Shown piece after piece: positions 60,108 to 64,000 of a DNA stretch of 64,000 nucleotides (the stretch's first letter is position 1; the number at the start of each line of letters is the position of its first letter). Source of the stretch: Deltaproteobacteria bacterium (GTDB lineage: Bacteria > Desulfobacterota > DSM-4660 > Desulfatiglandales > HGW-15); the NCBI GenBank assembly GCA_019310485.1, contig JAFDEF010000020.1, positions 1 to 64,000 on the forward strand, written 5' to 3'. Position numbers and translations under genes: made by a program. Below the pieces are notes generated by a model. That model searched no databases, was not told the origin of the DNA, and saw nothing but the letters and a program-made list of their open reading frames with translations.

Positions 60108-60518
60108 TCAGGCAGCTTTTTCTGCCACCTTGATTCTGGCCATAGCTCTCTGGAGCGCAGCCTCTGCTCTTTTAAAATCTATCTCCTCTGTTCCTCTTTG
60201 CTTGGAAAGCCGCTCTTTTGCCCTTTGCATCGCACGCCTGGCTCTTTCCACATCTATATCAGCGGCCTTTTCGGCAGCATCTACCAAAATCGAGACCCTG
60301 TCATTCGATATCTCCGCAAATCCATTTGTGACTGCTAGATATGTTCTTTCAGACCCGGAATTATAAGAGAGCTCGCCCGGAACAATTCCGGAGAGAAAAA
60401 GCATATGCCCCGGTAAAACCCCAAACATGCCTTCTGTTCCCGGTGCGACAACCATATCCACTTCTTCTTTTACCACGCGCCTGGCCGGTGTCACTACTTC
60501 CAAAATCAGTTTACCCAT
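60108..60518 (-). CDS. atpC: ATP synthase epsilon subunit
   Basis: The 136-residue protein starts GKLILEVVTPARRVVKEEVDMVVAPGTEGMFGVLPGH, the beta-sandwich domain typical of epsilon, with NSGSERTYLAVTNGFAEISNDRVSILVDAAEKAADID after it. The C-terminal helical pair ((A)RRAMQRAKERLSKQ ... AEAALQRAMARIKVAEKA) inhibits F1 when extended. It is the last gene of the operon, 16 bp after atpD, followed by a strong terminator. Confidence 0.96.
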   Translation of the reverse strand: MGKLILEVVTPARRVVKEEVDMVVAPGTEGMFGVLPGHMLFLSGIVPGELSYNSGSERTYLAVTNGFAEISNDRVSILVDAAEKAADIDVERARRAMQRAKERLSKQRGTEEIDFKRAEAALQRAMARIKVAEKAA

Positions 60519-60534
60519 TGCCTAGTACCCCTGC

Positions 60535-61965
<1,431 letters not shown>

Positions 61966-62069
61966 TTAAATTAATCTCTGATCTCTTAAATTGCTTCACT
62001 CTGGTGTACACCAAATGCTTTTTCGGGCATGCTCCCGGAAATCCCACGACACTCCCCGCTGGCAACCAC

Positions 62070-62939
62070 TCACCTAAGGGCTTCAGCACCCCCCACTATG
62101 TCCATCAGCTCCGCAGTGATCGCAGCCTGCCTGGCCTTATTGTAGACCAGCGTCAAATTGTCCACCATTTCCGAGCAATTCTTGCTGGCATTGTCCATTG
62201 CAGCCATGCGTGCAGCGTGCTCGCTGGTTTCCTGCTGGAGAAATGCGTTTAAAATCTGGACACTTATGTGTTTAGGGAGCAAATCCTTCAGCAGTTCCTC
62301 GGCGCTTGGCTCACAAAGATAGTCTGTGGCCTCTTCTGCTTTCTCCTCCACTTTGGGTGGTTCAATGGGAAGCAGCTTAACCAGAGTAGGCTCCTGCTTC
62401 ACCATGCTCACAAAGCGGGAATAAATCATGTAAACTTCATCTGTTTCTTCCCTCAAGAATCTCTCTATGAAGGCTCCGGTCATTTTATTTACAAAGGATA
62501 TATCCACGGAGCCGTAAATGTTGGTATGTGCTTCGGTGATATTAAAATTTCGTTTTCGAAAATAATCCCTTCCCTTCTTTCCCACGAGGGTCAGGGCGCA
62601 CTCAACGCCTCTTGCCTGTTGATCTTTAACCCATTGTTCAGCTTTCGTGATGGAGTTCGTGTTAAAGCTTCCACAAAGTCCGCGGTCAGCGGTGAAATGA
62701 AGCAATTCCACCCTGGATATGCTGCTTCTCCTCACAAGCAAGGGATGAATTTCGGGATCCAATCTGTTTGCCAGACTTCCGAGAACTTCTGCAAACTTTT
62801 CGGCATAAGGCTCAAAATTTTCCATTCGGCCCTGAGTGCTCCTCAACTTCGCTGCGGCCACCATGTTCATGGCCCTCGTAATTTGTCTCGTTTTCTTGAC
62901 GGCAGCTATTTTGCGCTGGATATCTCTTAAGGTTGCCAT
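62070..62939 (-). CDS. atpG: ATP synthase gamma subunit
   Basis: Central rotor shaft of F1. The 289-residue product begins ATLRDIQRKIAAVKKTRQITRAMNMVAAAKLR, with LLHFTADRGLCGSFNTNSI in the core and the C-terminal helix SEHAARMAAMDNASKNCSEMVDNLTLVYNKARQAAITAELMDIVGGAEAL, all standard. An insertion of a charged loop (about residues 195-210, KVEEKAEEATDYLCEPS) is within family variation. It starts 28 bp after atpA. Confidence 0.97.
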   Translation of the reverse strand: MATLRDIQRKIAAVKKTRQITRAMNMVAAAKLRSTQGRMENFEPYAEKFAEVLGSLANRLDPEIHPLLVRRSSISRVELLHFTADRGLCGSFNTNSITKAEQWVKDQQARGVECALTLVGKKGRDYFRKRNFNITEAHTNIYGSVDISFVNKMTGAFIERFLREETDEVYMIYSRFVSMVKQEPTLVKLLPIEPPKVEEKAEEATDYLCEPSAEELLKDLLPKHISVQILNAFLQQETSEHAARMAAMDNASKNCSEMVDNLTLVYNKARQAAITAELMDIVGGAEALR

Positions 62940-62967
62940 TTATATCCTCTTATGTTCACTTCAACTT

Positions 62968-64000
62968 TCAGGTACCTGGATGGAAGAGAGTCTTGAATTC
63001 GTCAAGGACCTTTTTCAGCTTCTCCTCCATTTCATCATCTATGTCTTTCTTCTCTTCTATTTCGTCCAGGAGCTCTCTGTGTCTGCTTTCCATAAAGTCA
63101 AGCATTTGTTTTTCATAGTCTCCTATAGATTCAACCGGCCATTCATCCAGGTAACCCTGAGCGCCCGCAAATAGAATCATTACTTGCTTTGCAGCAGGCA
63201 TAGGTTGGTACTGAGGTTGTTTCAAGACTTCAACCAATCTTCGACCGCGTTCAAGCTGACGCTGAGTCGCCTTGTCCAGGTCACTCCCAAACTGGGCAAA
63301 AGCCTCCAGCTCACGGAATTGGGCCATGTCGAGGCGAAGGCTTCCAGCAACTTTTTTCATTGCTTTTGTCTGCGCAGCGCCTCCCACTCGCGAGACCGAA
63401 AGCCCCACGTTAATGGCAGGCCTTACGCCTGAGAAAAACAGACCGGGCTCTAGGTACACCTGTCCGTCTGTAATGGAAATAACGTTGGTAGGAATATAGG
63501 CCGAGACATCGCCTGCCTGTGTTTCTATGATCGGCAGAGCCGTCAGAGAGCCTCCCCCAAGTTCATCGTTTAACTTTGCAGCGCGTTCAAGCAGCCTGGA
63601 GTGGTTGTAGAAAATATCTCCCGGGAATGCCTCACGGCCGGGTGGCCGCCTCAGCAACAACGATACCTGGCGATATGCCGCGGCCTGCTTGGAAAGATCA
63701 TCGTAAATAATCAAGGCGTGTTGACCCTTGTCCCTGTAATATTCACCTATTGCACACCCCGCATACGGGGCAATATATTGCTGCGTGGCAGGGTCGCTTG
63801 CGCATGCGGAGACAACCGTCGTGTACTCCATCGCACCGTGTCTTCTGAGTACATCCACAACCTGGGCTACCGTCGACTTCTTTTGGCCGATTGCCACATA
63901 AATACAAAAGACATCGGTATCTTTTTGGTTGATAATAGCATCAACACAAATGGCTGTTTTCCCTATCTGCCGGTCACCTATTATCAATTCCCGCTGTCCC
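62968..64000 (-). CDS. atpA: ATP synthase alpha subunit (5' part outside the window)
   Basis: The last 340 or so residues of the non-catalytic F1 alpha subunit. Seen: [21 protein letters not shown] (Walker A), [57 protein letters not shown] (Walker B region), [17 protein letters not shown] and [18 protein letters not shown]. The C-terminus is ordinary. The gene runs beyond the window end; atpH and atpF are expected further on. Confidence 0.97.
   Translation of the reverse strand, partial: GQRELIIGDRQIGKTAICVDAIINQKDTDVFCIYVAIGQKKSTVAQVVDVLRRHGAMEYTTVVSACASDPATQQYIAPYAGCAIGEYYRDKGQHALIIYDDLSKQAAAYRQVSLLLRRPPGREAFPGDIFYNHSRLLERAAKLNDELGGGSLTALPIIETQAGDVSAYIPTNVISITDGQVYLEPGLFFSGVRPAINVGLSVSRVGGAAQTKAMKKVAGSLRLDMAQFRELEAFAQFGSDLDKATQRQLERGRRLVEVLKQPQYQPMPAAKQVMILFAGAQGYLDEWPVESIGDYEKQMLDFMESRHRELLDEIEEKKDIDDEMEEKLKKVLDEFKTLFHPGT

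Overview
The window looks like a chromosome segment of an anaerobic Gram-negative bacterium, most probably a member of the Desulfobacterota (former Deltaproteobacteria). This placement is inference. It rests on the lipopolysaccharide-assembly lipoprotein LptE, the gene order glyA-comEB-nrdR-ribD-ribE-ribBA-ribH-nusB-leuS-lptE-holA next to rpsT and murJ, a 2-hydroxyacyl-CoA-dehydratase-type activase, and a relic of a 4-hydroxybutyryl-CoA dehydratase, an enzyme family of anaerobes. Nearly all genes lie on the minus strand.

Positions 1-12551 hold a complete CRISPR-Cas locus of type I-A character: a 24-repeat array, a leader, cas4, cas6, cas5, cas7, cas8a, a split Cas3 (HD nuclease Cas3'' and helicase Cas3'), cas2 and cas1. 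Three toxin-antitoxin-like gene pairs are inserted into this locus: DUF6922/AbiEii between cas6 and cas4, HEPN/nucleotidyltransferase between cas3' and cas8, and AbrB/PIN between cas2 and cas3'. The most striking feature is that the nucleotidyltransferase (MNT) domain, the usual antitoxin partner of HEPN, is fused in frame to the C-terminus of the Cas3'' HD nuclease. The HEPN gene overlaps the end of that fusion gene. This could physically tie toxin control to the presence of the CRISPR effector nuclease.

Positions 12600-36300 are a housekeeping region: guaA/guaB, murJ, rpsT, then a long minus-strand operon from glyA (with a good sigma70-type promoter) through folate/nucleotide, riboflavin and translation genes to holA. 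After it come an MFS transporter, an FHA-GAF sensor, a lone type IV pilin, a TraB-family protein and an M48 peptidase with TPRs. A dispersed repeat of about 110 bp with two hairpins occurs twice, in opposite orientation. One copy supplies the last codons of ribD; the other lies against the start of the M48 gene.

Positions 36400-39730 and 45300-46000 are scarred by mobile elements: an intact ISL3-type IS with 23-bp inverted repeats, a truncated second IS, an ISL3 remnant, a 4-hydroxybutyryl-CoA dehydratase pseudogene and the last codons of a dihydroxy-acid dehydratase. Between them is an intact plus-strand cluster (TPR protein, degenerate J-domain protein, GrpE-like protein, short Hsp70, zinc-ribbon protein) that looks like a dedicated chaperone module.

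Positions 46000-64000 carry a ModF-like ABC ATPase, RNase G, two acyl-CoA-dehydratase-activase-type proteins, DNA polymerase I, a small unknown protein, RNase Y, ZapA, a ZapB-like coiled coil, and the F1 ATP synthase genes atpC, atpD, atpG and atpA (cut by the window end). The atp genes end in a strong terminator immediately followed by the promoter of the zap genes.
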